Part shown: positions 1 through 9,849 of the stretch, in pieces
How the letters are laid out: the number at the start of each line of letters is the position of its first letter
Numbering within the stretch: the first letter of the stretch is position 1
NCBI GenBank assembly: GCA_963729695.1
Contig: CAVSOT010000007.1
Coordinates: 806,001 to 870,000, forward strand
Direction of reading: 5' to 3'
DNA from: PALSA-693 sp963729695
GTDB lineage: Bacteria > Actinomycetota > Acidimicrobiia > Acidimicrobiales > Palsa-688
DNA length: 64,000 nucleotides
Program-made: the position numbers and the translations under genes
Notes under the pieces: generated by a model
Seen by the model: only the letters and a program-made list of their open reading frames with translations
Database searches by the model: none
Told to the model about the DNA's origin: nothing

Positions 1-251
1 GCAGGCAAGCCTCACCCGGTCGATTGCTGGTTCACCACCCGGCTGAAGAGCGGCGTTCCGAGTTTGGTCAATGGCGACAAGGCCACGTGCGAAAGTGGTG
101 CGTCGTAGAAGGACCAGCAACTCCTGGTGCTTGGTGTCCTCTTTTTGGGGCTTCCAGGGGGCCCAGAGATCCAACGGCAGGTGAGGTTTAGACGTGGAAG
201 CGCCCTCGTCCCCTCATACAACCTATAGGGGCCGGTGGGCGAATCACATAG

Positions 252-1172
252 CTAGTCGGTGTCGGCGATCTCCACATGATCGTAACCGCCGAGCTGGCCA
301 GTGTCGGGCGCTCTCCCGGCGCGAGGATCGTTGCTCAGCAGTTCGTCGACCAGGACAATAGAAACCTCTCCTGTCCGTGCCGGGTCAACCAGCAAGGCGG
401 TATCGGTCCGGCGCAAGGTGCCGATTCCGGCGTCATCGAGACTTTTTGCGCCGAGGCGAGGTTCGGCACGCCGAGGCCGAGCGCATGAATACGGGGGCGC
501 GTGTGGGATACTCCCCATAGGGCCGAGCTCTCTGGACCCGGGAGGGGATAGAGGGCGAGAGTGCAGTCTGGAGTCACGAGCCCGATCGCGGGTTCGCCTG
601 CCCCCTTACCGGACTGATGGAAGGACTCGCGCAACCCAAACAGAGGAGCAAAGTGATCGGCCCAGGCGGCCGGCTCGGACACGACGGCGCCCACAAAAGC
701 GAGGCTTCGTACGTCGAGAAGAGGTTCCGTGCGGTATTCCGGGATCGCCGCTCCGCATCCGCGGGTCCTCTTTGACGGTGAAGTCGGACCATTCGAAGAG
801 CAATCCCCCGGTCGTACGCGGATCGGTAAAGCAGAAGCCGTCCGCGGGGCGAACCCCTACCGTGACGCCACCCTCCACCAAGTGGCGTATCGTGGCGTCG
901 AGGTCCACCACCTGGAAGGCGTAGGAATGCATACCGGGGCCGAACCGGTCGAGGAAGCGCTGCGCCGCGTGACCGTCAACGATGGGCTGAGCCACCTCGA
1001 GGGAGTTGTCACCTATCCAGGTCATGCCACCGCGGCGGCCGATACCCTCCGCTTCTCCGTATTCCAGAACGCGAAGACCCGCAATCCGGCCGAGCATCTC
1101 CACCGTGACGTCATAGTCGCTGACCATGCAGGTCGCATGGAAGGTGCGCAGGAGTCGGTGCCGAGACTTCAT
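252..1172 (-). CDS. VOC/glyoxalase-fold protein, two domains, interrupted by two frameshifts
   Basis: The first frame (1172 down to about 740) gives a vicinal-oxygen-chelate domain: it opens FHATCMVSDYDVTVEMLGRI and continues through a central metal/substrate half ending GGLLFEWSDF. The reading then moves to a second frame (from DVRSLAFVGAVVSEP, about 720 to 450), which is the start of a second VOC module. It moves again at a run of five T (443-447) to a third frame (AKSLDDAGIGTLRRTDTALL, about 440 to 252). Joined, the three pieces make one two-module protein of about 305 residues, a usual arrangement in this superfamily. VOC proteins cover dioxygenases, isomerases and glyoxalases, so no reaction can be assigned. 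The second break is in a homopolymer, which fits a sequencing indel; real decay is the alternative. Confidence 0.6.
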
Positions 1173-1523
1173 CCCCAGTGTCCCGACGTCGATATGGCGT
1201 GATCTGTGGTCACGTCGAAGACTATGCCAACTGCCCGACCATGGTCGATGCCGAAAGAGGATGCCACCAGCGCTTGGTAGCGGTGAAGGTCGCCGTTCGT
1301 CGCGTAGGCCGAATTGGCATCCAGCCGTCTGATTCGGTTACTCCCGTCGGAAGCGGATCCACCGCTTGCTTCGACGCCTTTGTGTGTCGCCGCCCGGAAG
1401 GCTGCGTCGACGCGATTGCCAGGCTGACATTCCGAACAACTGCGACCTGATCCAGCACCCATCGGGGTAAGGGAAGAGCGTGAGGACTCGCACGGGTCAC
1501 CCCGGGCCGATTATTCTCGATAT
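1173..1523. other. Intergenic, no supported gene
   Basis: About 350 bases between the divergently arranged VOC and hydrolase genes. Short open frames exist on both strands, but none shows a recognisable domain or a good ribosome site. It should hold the promoters of both flanking genes; I could not identify them by eye. Confidence 0.4.
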
Positions 1524-2414
1524 ATGACGACGGCGAAGGTCTCCGCGAAAATTGATGCCACGGAATCGGTTGAAGTGAACATCAGCTACGAGTTACTGGG
1601 TGGAACCTCAGGTCGGCCCTGGATTGTCACACCGGGCGGGAGGTTTAGCAAAGACTATCCTGGCGTGCGAAAGTTCGCCCAAGCCCTGTCGGATTTGGGC
1701 AACCGTGTGCTAATTTGGGATCGGCCGAATACCGGTGAATCCGATGTGTGCTTCGTGGGATCGACAGAGTCCGCGATGCAGGCCGACGTCCTCGCCGCAC
1801 TGATCGTGCATCTAGACATGTCGCCGGCGGTCATCATCGGAGGATCAGGGGGCTCTCGCGTATCACTACTCGCTGCCTCCCGACATCCAGAAGCGGCCTC
1901 AGGTCTAGCTGCGTGGTGGATCAGCGGTGGCATCTTCGGCCTAATGAACCTCTCAAGCTACTGTACCGCCTCGATCACAGCCGTCTGGGATGGTGGTATG
2001 CAAGCGGTCGTTGATATCCCGAAATCGACTCTCTACAACTGGCAAGACGTGCTGGAGAGCAACCCGTCGAACCGTCAGCGCTTCCTCGATCAAGATCCAG
2101 ACGAGTTCCTGGCCACCATGGAGCGTTGGATGTTTGCTTATTGTCCCTGTGGAAACGCCACGGTCCCGGGACTGCCCGATGATGATATACGGAAGATGCA
2201 GCTTCCGGCCTTGGTGTTTCGGAGCGGGAAGAGTGATCTGTACCATCGGCGGGAGACCTCCGAAGCTGTAGCACGGTTGTTACCGAATGCTCGGCTCGAG
2301 GAACCACCATGGGGAGACAGGGAGTGGATGGATAGCAAAATCGGCTACCGATTTGTCAACTGGTACCTCCTCGCCCCGATCCTTGATGCGTGGGCGAACG
2401 AGACGCTGGCTTGA
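1524..2414 (+). CDS. Alpha/beta hydrolase (copy 1)
   Basis: A 296-residue alpha/beta-hydrolase-fold protein. The oxyanion-region strand reads WIVTPGGRFSKDYPGV, and the probable nucleophile elbow is GGSGGS at about residue 110, a G-x-S-x-G type motif. The next segment, HPEAASGLAAWWISGG, matches the helix after the elbow. The C-terminal half holds the usual late-strand pattern (LPALVFRSGKSDLYHRRET) where the acid residue is expected, and PPWGDRE may precede the catalytic-His region. It is clearly homologous over its whole length to the hydrolase at 15173-16075 on the other strand. The family includes esterases, C-C bond hydrolases and epoxide hydrolases. The oxidative neighbours suggest a ring- or ester-cleavage step, but the substrate is unknown. 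Confidence 0.8.
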   Translation: MTTAKVSAKIDATESVEVNISYELLGGTSGRPWIVTPGGRFSKDYPGVRKFAQALSDLGNRVLIWDRPNTGESDVCFVGSTESAMQADVLAALIVHLDMSPAVIIGGSGGSRVSLLAASRHPEAASGLAAWWISGGIFGLMNLSSYCTASITAVWDGGMQAVVDIPKSTLYNWQDVLESNPSNRQRFLDQDPDEFLATMERWMFAYCPCGNATVPGLPDDDIRKMQLPALVFRSGKSDLYHRRETSEAVARLLPNARLEEPPWGDREWMDSKIGYRFVNWYLLAPILDAWANETLA

Positions 2415-2716
2415 GCCTTCTTGGTATATGGAGCAGCGCTGCGCCGAGCGTACGACCGGTATAGGAGTTCCGCGTTGCGTCGCGGGTTCCGCCATGCGGC
2501 GCCGTTAGGGCCATGAGTGTCCAACTGCCAAGGGATTCACAGTTGGACAGCGGCGTCGACCTCTTCCGAGCCTTCCTGCCCCCCGTTCGAGCCAGGAGCG
2601 GAGTGGGTGAGTCCTCGCTCGAGCCGAGGGTGGCCCGACTGCGTCCGTCTCTACCCACCGTCTGCGCCTCTAACGGAGGCACAACTGACCAGAAGGGTAA
2701 AGGCGTGGAATAGTCT
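2415..2716. other. Intergenic with one inverted repeat
   Basis: A convergent gap between the hydrolase and the NTF2-like gene. The only structure seen is the 10-bp-arm inverted repeat at 2518-2549, listed separately. No supported coding region. Confidence 0.4.
2518..2549. terminator. Inverted repeat, possible terminator
   Basis: TGTCCAACTG (2518-2527) and CAGTTGGACA (2540-2549) are perfect reverse complements around a 12-base loop. It lies in a convergent gap, about 100 bases after the hydrolase stop. There is no U tract, so a terminator role is only inferred from position. Confidence 0.35.
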
Positions 2717-3175
2717 CTAGAGAGCCGTCATTTTGCCTAAGGGGATGAGGGTCTCCGAGACCGGGAATATCACGTCACAGTCAAAACGAACCACCCGCTC
2801 GGCGATCCGCCATTCACCGAGTCGCTTCTCGAAGCGATCTTCGTATCGAACCCAGAGTATCCAAACGCGTTCAGGGCCATCCTCGTCTCGACGGACGATA
2901 TGCGTCGAGGTGCAATACGTCTCGACTTCTGCCACATCGGCAGTGATCTCGATCGATGGGGCGCCAAGATGATGATGCGTCGCCCTGAACCGGTCTTTGC
3001 TCCACAGCGTTGCGATGTAGCCTTCGGCGCTCCCTGAATAGGTCAGGTGCTCGTCGGTAGCATCTGGGTGATAACACGACCGAACGAGATCCCGATCCTT
3101 GCGATCTATGCCTCGAGCATATCGAGCCATGACCTGTCGGATCTCGTACTCAGCCTCTAGCTTCTCGAGCGACAT
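2717..3175 (-). CDS. NTF2-like/SnoaL-type protein
   Basis: A 152-residue protein of the SnoaL-like NTF2 fold. It begins MSLEKLEAEYEIRQVMARYA, the typical first helix of this family, followed by the Asp/Arg-rich turn GIDRKDRDLVRSCYHPDA that marks the cone-shaped pocket. Later strands carry THHHLGAPSIEI and the Trp-rich WILWVRYEDRFEK and GEWRIAERVV. Members act as cyclases, isomerases, dehydratases or small-molecule binders, often beside oxygenases. The ATG at 3175 was chosen because GAGGTGAGG lies just before it and the family helix starts there; a GTG at 3202 would add nine residues. The gene is convergent with the hydrolase. Confidence 0.8.
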   Translation of the reverse strand: MSLEKLEAEYEIRQVMARYARGIDRKDRDLVRSCYHPDATDEHLTYSGSAEGYIATLWSKDRFRATHHHLGAPSIEITADVAEVETYCTSTHIVRRDEDGPERVWILWVRYEDRFEKRLGEWRIAERVVRFDCDVIFPVSETLIPLGKMTAL

Positions 3176-3682
3176 CCTCACCTCGTTACCACTCGAAGAC
3201 ACCGTATAGCGAACGGGTCAGGACAATACTCCAGGAGGACTGGTTCTCATAAGGAAGCCACGGCAACCGCCTAGACGTGGGCTCGACAGAACGATGGACA
3301 CGCATGGGGCTGATCGGGTCGTGTGCGATCGCCACCCCGTCACCGCACGGTCCGGGTTTCCCTCGCTCGCCATCTGGCGTCTCCGCTGCCGACCACGGAG
3401 GTTCTGGGCAGGCGTAGAGCCGCTTCAGGGGTGTAGTGAACCGCCCCCTCCTGCGTGCCTTCGAGCCCGCTCGCGTTTCAGAGGGCAACGGTGTCGTCAC
3501 CTCCCGATTACGCGATTGATGGGCTCGGGATCATCAGCGGCGCAGGTCGGCGCCACTCGAGGCACCTGTCACCGTCGGGAATGCGGTGTAGGTCGTCCGA
3601 GAGCGATACTATTTCGGAAGTAGTTAGGAGTCGACTCGAGAACGAGTTGCTGCCGGCTACGCGTTGAAAGGGAGACGGACCA
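3176..3682. other. Intergenic, no supported gene
   Basis: About 500 bases between divergent genes. Nothing with a recognisable domain was seen on either strand. The downstream end carries GGGAGACGGACCA before the amidohydrolase ATG, a plausible ribosome site. Confidence 0.4.
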
Positions 3683-4855
3683 ATGGTGAGGCTGGCTGAC
3701 GAAGTTCGGGTGGTTGACGCCGATACCCACATGACCGAGCCGATGGATCTTTGGACCAAGCGGGCGCCGCGGGGCTACGAGGATCGGCTGCCACGGGTGG
3801 AGGAGGTCGACGGCCGGCCGATGTGGGTGCTGGACGGGAAGCCGTTTGGCTTTGCCGGCGGCGGCAGCACCATCGATCCGAAGGGCAAGAAGCACCCCTT
3901 CGCCGAGTCGCAGCCGGTGTGGCGACGTGAGCAAGCCCACCGGGCCGCCTATGACCCCCAGGCCCGGTTGGACATGATGGATGAATTTGGCATTTATGCC
4001 CAGGTGATCTACCCCAACTCGGTCGGTCTGGGTGGGCAAAACCTCAACAGCACAGTGGGTGACGACAAACTCAAGCAGTTGTGCGTGGAGATCTATAACG
4101 ACTCCTTGGCGGAGTTGCAGGAGTGGTCCAATACTCGTCTCTTGCCGATGCCGATCATGCCGGCGTGGAGCATCGAGGCGTGCGTTCAGGAGGCCGAGCG
4201 GGTGGCCAGGCTCGGGCTTCGAGGCATCAATCTCACCTCAGATCCGCAAGACTTGGGAAGCCCTGACCTGGCCAATAAGGCGTGGGACCCGCTGTGGGAG
4301 GTGTGCGCCGACCTGGCCCTACCCGTGCACTTCCACATAGGGGCCAGTCTCACCTCTGCGGCATTCTACGGACAGTACTTCTGGGCCTCTCAGCACGATT
4401 ATGTGAAGCCCGGCATTGGCGGGGCGTTGCACTTCATCAACAACGCCCGGCTGGTGATCAACACCATATACGCCGGGATCTTTGACCGTCACCCGAGATT
4501 GAAGATGGTTTCCGTGGAAAGCGGCATCGGGTGGATTCCATTCATGTTGGAGACCATGGATTGGGAGATTTGGGAGAACTCACCTCAGCAGGCGGCCGAG
4601 TTGTCTCGGAATCCTTCTGAGTACGTGAAGGATCATTGGTACGCAACTTTGTGGTTCGAAAACAACTTCGGGGATCTGCAAGGGTTGGTCGAACGCGTAG
4701 GTGAGGACAACGTCCTGTTCGAGACCGACTTCCCGCATCCCACCTGTATCTATCCTGATCCCGTGGGTTTCGTGGAGGAGCGGATGTCCACTTTGCGGCC
4801 GGAAACGCGGCGAAAAGTGATGGGCGACAACGCCTCCACCCTCTACAAGCTTTAG
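3683..4855 (+). CDS. Amidohydrolase-2 family TIM-barrel metalloenzyme
   Basis: A 390-residue protein of the amidohydrolase-related family that includes ACMS decarboxylase and hydroxybenzoate decarboxylases. The first strand is VRVVDADTHMTEPMDLW, the family variant of the metal-binding HxH (here D-T-H). Further metal and active-site residues are in LPVHFHIGAS (about residue 215), SVESGIGWIPFMLE and FETDFPHPTCIYPDP near the C terminus. The enzymes are cytosolic and catalyse metal-dependent, non-oxidative decarboxylation or hydrolysis, often in aromatic degradation. Length is normal for this actinobacterial subgroup. It is followed after about 70 bases by the monooxygenase on the same strand. 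Reaction type and substrate are inferred from the family only. Confidence 0.85.
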   Translation: MVRLADEVRVVDADTHMTEPMDLWTKRAPRGYEDRLPRVEEVDGRPMWVLDGKPFGFAGGGSTIDPKGKKHPFAESQPVWRREQAHRAAYDPQARLDMMDEFGIYAQVIYPNSVGLGGQNLNSTVGDDKLKQLCVEIYNDSLAELQEWSNTRLLPMPIMPAWSIEACVQEAERVARLGLRGINLTSDPQDLGSPDLANKAWDPLWEVCADLALPVHFHIGASLTSAAFYGQYFWASQHDYVKPGIGGALHFINNARLVINTIYAGIFDRHPRLKMVSVESGIGWIPFMLETMDWEIWENSPQQAAELSRNPSEYVKDHWYATLWFENNFGDLQGLVERVGEDNVLFETDFPHPTCIYPDPVGFVEERMSTLRPETRRKVMGDNASTLYKL

Positions 4856-4928
4856 CTTGAGGGCCTGAAAAATAGTTCATGTACTCTCGCCTTAGAGAAC
4901 ACTCCAGCGGGCGAGAGCCAAGGTTGGG

Positions 4929-6941
4929 GTGACGGGCCTCAGAGGGGACCAGTTTCGTCGCCGCGCCGCATTGAGGAGAGTCAAGGATTTGGAACCGGAG
5001 AATACGGTAAAGGGTCCGACGATACGGGCAGAGCTGCTCACGGCATCGGACGCCGAGATTGACGACGCCATAGCGTTCACGGACGCGATGGCGCTGCGAG
5101 GACTCGTTTACCAGCTGACCGGCGACGATGAGCTGACATCGATCGGAGTCACACTCCAATCGGGGATCGACCCCGCGGTGTTTGTGGATGACGCCGATGT
5201 GGCTGTGGTACGTGCCAAGGCCGCCGCTTTCCTGAAGGCTTATCGCGACAGCGGTGCCGGTCCGATAGACATCGGACCTCTTGAACGGCTGTCCCGCAGC
5301 ATGGCCCTGGCCGCGGGCGTCGAGCAGGTACCGCCTGAGGATCTCGACATCTGGTTTGAGGAACTGGCGCTCGACCCGTACGCCCGCGGCCTGCAGTGGA
5401 GCCGGCCACCTTCCCAGGAGCGGTTGCAGTCGTTCTCGGTTATCGTGATCGGCGCAGGGATGGGCGGCCTCAATGCTGCGGTGCTCTTGAAGCAGGCTGG
5501 CGTCGACTTCACCGTTGTGGAGAAGAACTCCGGAGTCGGCGGGACGTGGTTCGAGAACAACTATCCCGGGGCGCGCGTCGACTCACCAAGTCGTGCCTAC
5601 ACGCACATCTTCGGTGTCGATTTCGAATCGACGTACCCGTTCTGCGTGCGCGACGAGAACCAGCGCTACTTCAACTGGGTTGCCGACGAATACGGAGTTC
5701 GGGATCGCATCGCGTTCGATACCGAAGTGGTGTCGTTAAGCTGGGCGGAGCAAACCTCGACGTGGGAGGTCATCGCCAAAGGTCCCGAAGGCGAACGGCG
5801 ATGGCGACCCAACGTAGTCATCAGCGCGGTCGGACTTCTGTCACGGCCCAGCCTGCCGCGGATCCAAGGTAGTGGAGACTTTCAAGGCCGGTCGTTTCAT
5901 ACTGCCCGTTGGCCGACTGACCTGAGTACGACCGAGAAGCGGGTAGCCGTCATCGGAACAGGCTGTTCGGGCGTTCAGATGGTCCCCGAGCTGGCCCTGC
6001 AGGCCGGCCACCTGTACGTGTTTCAGCGCAGCCCGGAGTGGCTGTTTGACCGAAAAGGGTACCGGGCGCCGTACCCGCCGCAGGTTAACTGGCTTGACCG
6101 AAACCTCCCCTTCTACACCAACTACATGCGGTTCCGAACCCATTGGCTCACGAGTCCGTACCTCTCCGGACCCTTGCGGGAAATCGATCCCACCTACGAG
6201 CACCCTCACGCTCGCAGTGCCGTCAATAATCGGTTACGCGATGAGCGGATCGCCTTCATCGAGCGGAAGTTCGCTGAGCGGCCGGAACTTATCGAGAAGA
6301 TGATCCCGGTATACCCCCCCTGGTCCCGTCGCCCGGTGCAGGTCGATAGCGACTACTGCTATTACGATGCACTATTGCGCGATAACGTTACGCTGGTCAC
6401 GGACGGTATTGAGCGGATCACCGCGACGGGCATCCAGACAACCGATGGTGCACACCGGGAGGTCGACGTGATCGCCTACGCCACTGGGTTTAAGGCGAAC
6501 GAATGCCTGTGGCCGATGGAGGTGCGTGGGCGCGACGGCCAGTTGGTCGAGGCGTTGTGGGCCAAGGACGGCCCTCGCGCCTATATGGGCGTCATGGCGC
6601 CTGGATTTCCGAACTTCTTCATGATCTACGGACCGAACATGAATCCATACGGCGGCCTCGGAGTCATCAACCACGAGGAGATGGTGACTCGCTACGCACT
6701 ACAGTGCATCGAGTACCTTATCGCCAACGACAAGCGGTCCATCGACGTCACTGAGAGCGCCTACTGGAGCTGGAACAGTGAGCTCGACGAGCGGGAGAAG
6801 ACGAGGATCTACATGGACCGGCGGGCCAAGAGCTACTACCAAAACGAGTACGGTCGCTCGGCGACGAACTGCCCGTTCTATGGCACCGAGATGTGGCATT
6901 ACCTTCGCACGCCAGATTTCCAGGGTCTCGTCGTACGCTAA
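4929..6941 (+). CDS. FAD-dependent Baeyer-Villiger-type monooxygenase
   Basis: A 670-residue flavoprotein. The FAD-binding Rossmann motif is IGAGMGGLNAAVLLKQAG near residue 174. The type I BVMO fingerprint appears as FQGRSFHTARWP near residue 317, matching FxGxxxHxxxWP. The NADPH-binding motif VAVIGTGCSGVQMVPEL is near residue 342. The extra 150-residue N-terminal region resembles the 4-hydroxyacetophenone monooxygenase subgroup, which is longer than cyclohexanone monooxygenase. The enzyme would insert oxygen next to a ketone to give an ester or lactone, a good feed for the nearby hydrolases. The track start is a GTG without a clear ribosome site; a start up to 20 codons later is possible. 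Substrate unknown. Confidence 0.9.
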   Translation: MTGLRGDQFRRRAALRRVKDLEPENTVKGPTIRAELLTASDAEIDDAIAFTDAMALRGLVYQLTGDDELTSIGVTLQSGIDPAVFVDDADVAVVRAKAAAFLKAYRDSGAGPIDIGPLERLSRSMALAAGVEQVPPEDLDIWFEELALDPYARGLQWSRPPSQERLQSFSVIVIGAGMGGLNAAVLLKQAGVDFTVVEKNSGVGGTWFENNYPGARVDSPSRAYTHIFGVDFESTYPFCVRDENQRYFNWVADEYGVRDRIAFDTEVVSLSWAEQTSTWEVIAKGPEGERRWRPNVVISAVGLLSRPSLPRIQGSGDFQGRSFHTARWPTDLSTTEKRVAVIGTGCSGVQMVPELALQAGHLYVFQRSPEWLFDRKGYRAPYPPQVNWLDRNLPFYTNYMRFRTHWLTSPYLSGPLREIDPTYEHPHARSAVNNRLRDERIAFIERKFAERPELIEKMIPVYPPWSRRPVQVDSDYCYYDALLRDNVTLVTDGIERITATGIQTTDGAHREVDVIAYATGFKANECLWPMEVRGRDGQLVEALWAKDGPRAYMGVMAPGFPNFFMIYGPNMNPYGGLGVINHEEMVTRYALQCIEYLIANDKRSIDVTESAYWSWNSELDEREKTRIYMDRRAKSYYQNEYGRSATNCPFYGTEMWHYLRTPDFQGLVVR

Positions 6942-7165
6942 GGCATGGTCGAGGCCATTTCACGGCCTGTGATGTAGTGAACAAAGCGTAGGGAGGGTGC
7001 AGGCCCGCCGCCACCACCCCGTCCTCGCAAGAGGCGCGCCAAGGTAGTGCAGTGACTGGGTGTCAGATCGTCATACGACCCGCACGACACGGCCCAAGGT
7101 AGCGTTCGACCCGGCGAGAGTGTGCACAATTCCAGACAACGAGATCATGCAAGGGAGCAAGGATC

Positions 7166-8361
7166 ATGGCCGCGAGCGCAATGAGGGTGGACTTCTTCGA
7201 TCCCAGGGTGAACGCCGATCCCTTCCCATACTACGAGGAGATCCGCGCTGCAGGACGAGTGGTCTGGAACGACGTCCTGCAGGCTTGGATGTTGTGCGGC
7301 TTCGACGATTGTCAGGCAGTGTTTGCAGACCCCGTCCGTTACTCCAATGCGCAATACCGCGACACCGCCCGGGTGTGGTGGTTCGACGCGCCGAACATGG
7401 TGGTCTCGGACCCATCGGAAACACAACCGCTTGCGTGCGCCGCTGGCACCGATGTTCACCCGAAGTGCGATCGCCAAGTGGGAGGCCCGGGTGGCCGAGA
7501 TCGTCGACAATCTGCTCGAACCTCTTACTAGAGACGGAACGTTTGATATCGTCCACGACTTCACGATGATCCCCACCGTGATCGTGGCCGAGATGATGGG
7601 CGTGCCCGAGGATCGTCACGAGGATTTCCGACGGTGGTCACATACGATCGCTGGTTCGGCCACATATGGTCTCGAAGACCCCGACGTACGAGAGCGAATG
7701 CAGCGAGCTAGCCAAGAACTGAAGCACTATCTCGACGACGAGATCGAGCGACATCGTCGTCGATCGCCCCCCTGACGTCCTGACTGCGATGCTTGAGCAA
7801 CCGGCTGGCTTGCGGATGAGCGACGCCGAAATCCGCTCGACAGTCGAGAACTTGCTGATCGCAGGGTACGACACAACCGCCAAGCTCCTTGGGAACTGCC
7901 TGGTTGAGCTCGAGCGCCATCCTGACCAACGCCGTCTCGTGGTCGACAACCCAAGCTTGGTGGGACCGGCGGTCGAAGAGGTGTTGCGTTGGTGTGGCGT
8001 CGTGCACGGGGTGCTGCGAACGGTCGAGGCTGACACTGAGTTTGCCGACACCCACCTCGCCAGAGGCGACCTGGTGTGCGCAATGACGATCGCTGCGAAC
8101 CGTGATCCAGCCCGATGGAGCGACCCGCTCTGTTTCGACATCAAACGTACCCCGAAGGCGCATATCGGCTTCGGTTACGGTCCCCACCTGTGCATAGGGG
8201 CCCCGCTCGCCCGCCTCGAGACCAAGGTGGCGGTCGAACGCCTCCTCGCCCTGGCGCCCGAGTACCACGTACGGAATCTCGACTACGGCGACGCGTGGTA
8301 CGTCCGAGGGCCGGCGACGGGGCTGCTCGATACGGTGGCAGTGCCAGATCCGGTCACCTGA
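7166..8361 (+). CDS. Cytochrome P450, interrupted by two frameshifts
   Basis: A bacterial class I P450 of about 398 residues in three frames. The N-terminal part (7166 to about 7420) has FFDPRVNADPFPYYEEIRAAG. A spare A in the AAA at 7419-7421 breaks the conserved DPSEHNRLRAPLAPMFT segment. The second frame continues to about 7770, where a run of C shifts it again. The last frame (to 8361) holds the I-helix oxygen-activation motif AGYDTT, the ExxR-type EEVLR, and the haem loop GFGYGPHLCIGAPLAR with the thiolate Cys at 8191-8193. All core motifs are intact once frames are joined. Both breaks are in homopolymers, so sequencing error is likely. A soluble P450 like this needs a ferredoxin partner, and none is adjacent. 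Confidence 0.85.
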
Positions 8362-8652
8362 CATCCGCAGCTGCTCGGGCGCAACGAGGCATCAGGCGAG
8401 TGTCCCGGCCCGTGGTATCCGTCCCGGCGGTCAACGCCGGCGTATCGGTCGGCAGTGACGGGTACCGCCGCAATCGGGCGCCGACCTCGACGTGGCGTCG
8501 GCCCGACAGGCCCAAACGACGTCGATTGCCCTCACGCCGAGTCAGGTTTAAGTACCCGACTCGACAGGGGAAGCCTCGCCCCTCGAAGACCCCGCGGCTG
8601 CTTCTTTTGGGATCGTAGAAGGCGGGAACTGCGGTTCTGCCCACCCGCCGCC

Positions 8653-9537
8653 TTACTGGGGAATCATGACAAAAGAGGGATGATCTATGGGGTGGCCGAC
8701 CTTGAGGTCAAAGCCGTCGCAGTCATGATTCGGCGCCCCAGTATAGCGAGCGTCGGAGGGGATATAGCAGACAGCAAAGGACCAGCGAGGGCGCTCTGTG
8801 GTGTTCGCACTGGCGCCGTGCACGGTCAGTCCGTGGTGCACGGTGGCGTCACCAGCCGACAGGTGAGCTGCAGTTGAGACCGAAAAGCGTTTCAGTTCTG
8901 GATATTCGTCAACCAAGTCGGTGTTGGGATCCGTCGTGTTTCTGCCCAGGAGTCCGCAGCGATGAGAACCGCTATAGAACTGCAAGGAGCCCTGGTCGGG
9001 TGTGATCTCATCGAGCGCGATCCAGACGGTCAGAGCGTTCCGGTCCACAGGAAAGTTTGGAGAGTCCTGATGCCAACCAGTCGGGATGCTGATCGCATCA
9101 GGAAGCTTGCACATGAAAATGTCGTGGTAGAGCCTCACCGGTTTGTCTCGCCCCAGCATGCGCTGCACGTTGCGTCCCATGTTCTTGGCCAGAGCGGCCC
9201 TGCTCAGCACCCGGTCACCTCCCCTACGGATGGGGTGGTACCAGCCGATCCATTTCCTGTTGTCGATAATCGAACCCTCTCCCGAAGCAAACGCGCTCAT
9301 AGAGAGTCGCTTCTCCTCTTCACTTGAGAAGGCCTCGCTGCTACCACTCATCAGGTCGCGCAGGCGTGGTCTGCCGCGCTCCAGTATCGCCCGACACACA
9401 CTGGCTGAGACCAGGTTCGGTAGCAGGACCCAGCCGTTCTCCTCGAAAAAAGCGACCTCTGCGTCCGTGACGGGTCGAACGTCATCCTGGGCACCGTCTT
9501 CCCTGTCAACTTCGGAGGAGACTGGGGGAGTGGGCAT
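8653..9537 (-). CDS. Phytanoyl-CoA dioxygenase (PhyH) family protein (copy 1)
   Basis: A 294-residue Fe(II)/2-oxoglutarate-type dioxygenase. The N-terminal region VAFFEENGWVLLPNLVS is the classic PhyH opening. The HxD metal pair is in GWHQDSPNFPVDRNALTVW, the double-stranded beta-helix core continues through SLQFYSGSHRCG, and the distal His lies in GDATVHHGLTVHGA. An Arg-containing segment (RPRWSFAVCYIP) is placed where 2-oxoglutarate is bound. The ATG at 9537 was chosen because GGAGG lies four bases upstream and the length equals that of the paralogue at 17364-18248. It is divergent from an LLM gene, as is the paralogue. The substrate is unknown; family members hydroxylate acyl-CoAs and many small molecules. 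Confidence 0.85.
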   Translation of the reverse strand: MPTPPVSSEVDREDGAQDDVRPVTDAEVAFFEENGWVLLPNLVSASVCRAILERGRPRLRDLMSGSSEAFSSEEEKRLSMSAFASGEGSIIDNRKWIGWYHPIRRGGDRVLSRAALAKNMGRNVQRMLGRDKPVRLYHDIFMCKLPDAISIPTGWHQDSPNFPVDRNALTVWIALDEITPDQGSLQFYSGSHRCGLLGRNTTDPNTDLVDEYPELKRFSVSTAAHLSAGDATVHHGLTVHGASANTTERPRWSFAVCYIPSDARYTGAPNHDCDGFDLKVGHPIDHPSFVMIPQ

Positions 9538-9849
9538 GGTACCTCCGACTGACATCGTGGGCCGTGGTCGTACTGCGCCGAACCCAGGGACTCGTCGAAG
9601 CGGACACGACTTGTGGCGAGGGGCAACCTCTAGTGGCGCTTGAAGTTGCCGTCGCACATTACCACCTCGTTCCCGGAGGGACCCCCTGGGTTGATTGAGG
9701 GACCAACGGGGCTGCGCTCTTGGCCAAGAGAAATCCCGGGTTCTGGACCCCGACAGGACCATCACCGGTTCCAAGCAGCTCCGAGAACCTCCTTTGAGTA
9801 GATAGCCATTCTCCAGTGCCGCAGTGCCCTCGACGGTATGCTCTGATCG
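9538..9849. other. Divergent promoter region between PhyH and LLM genes
   Basis: About 310 bases between two divergent genes. The upstream extension of the PhyH frame into this region shows no conserved sequence, so I treat it as non-coding. It should hold both promoters. Confidence 0.45.

Noticed and set aside
1169..1462. 97-codon minus-strand ORF
   Set aside because: No domain, no ribosome site, and composition like other chance frames in the gap.
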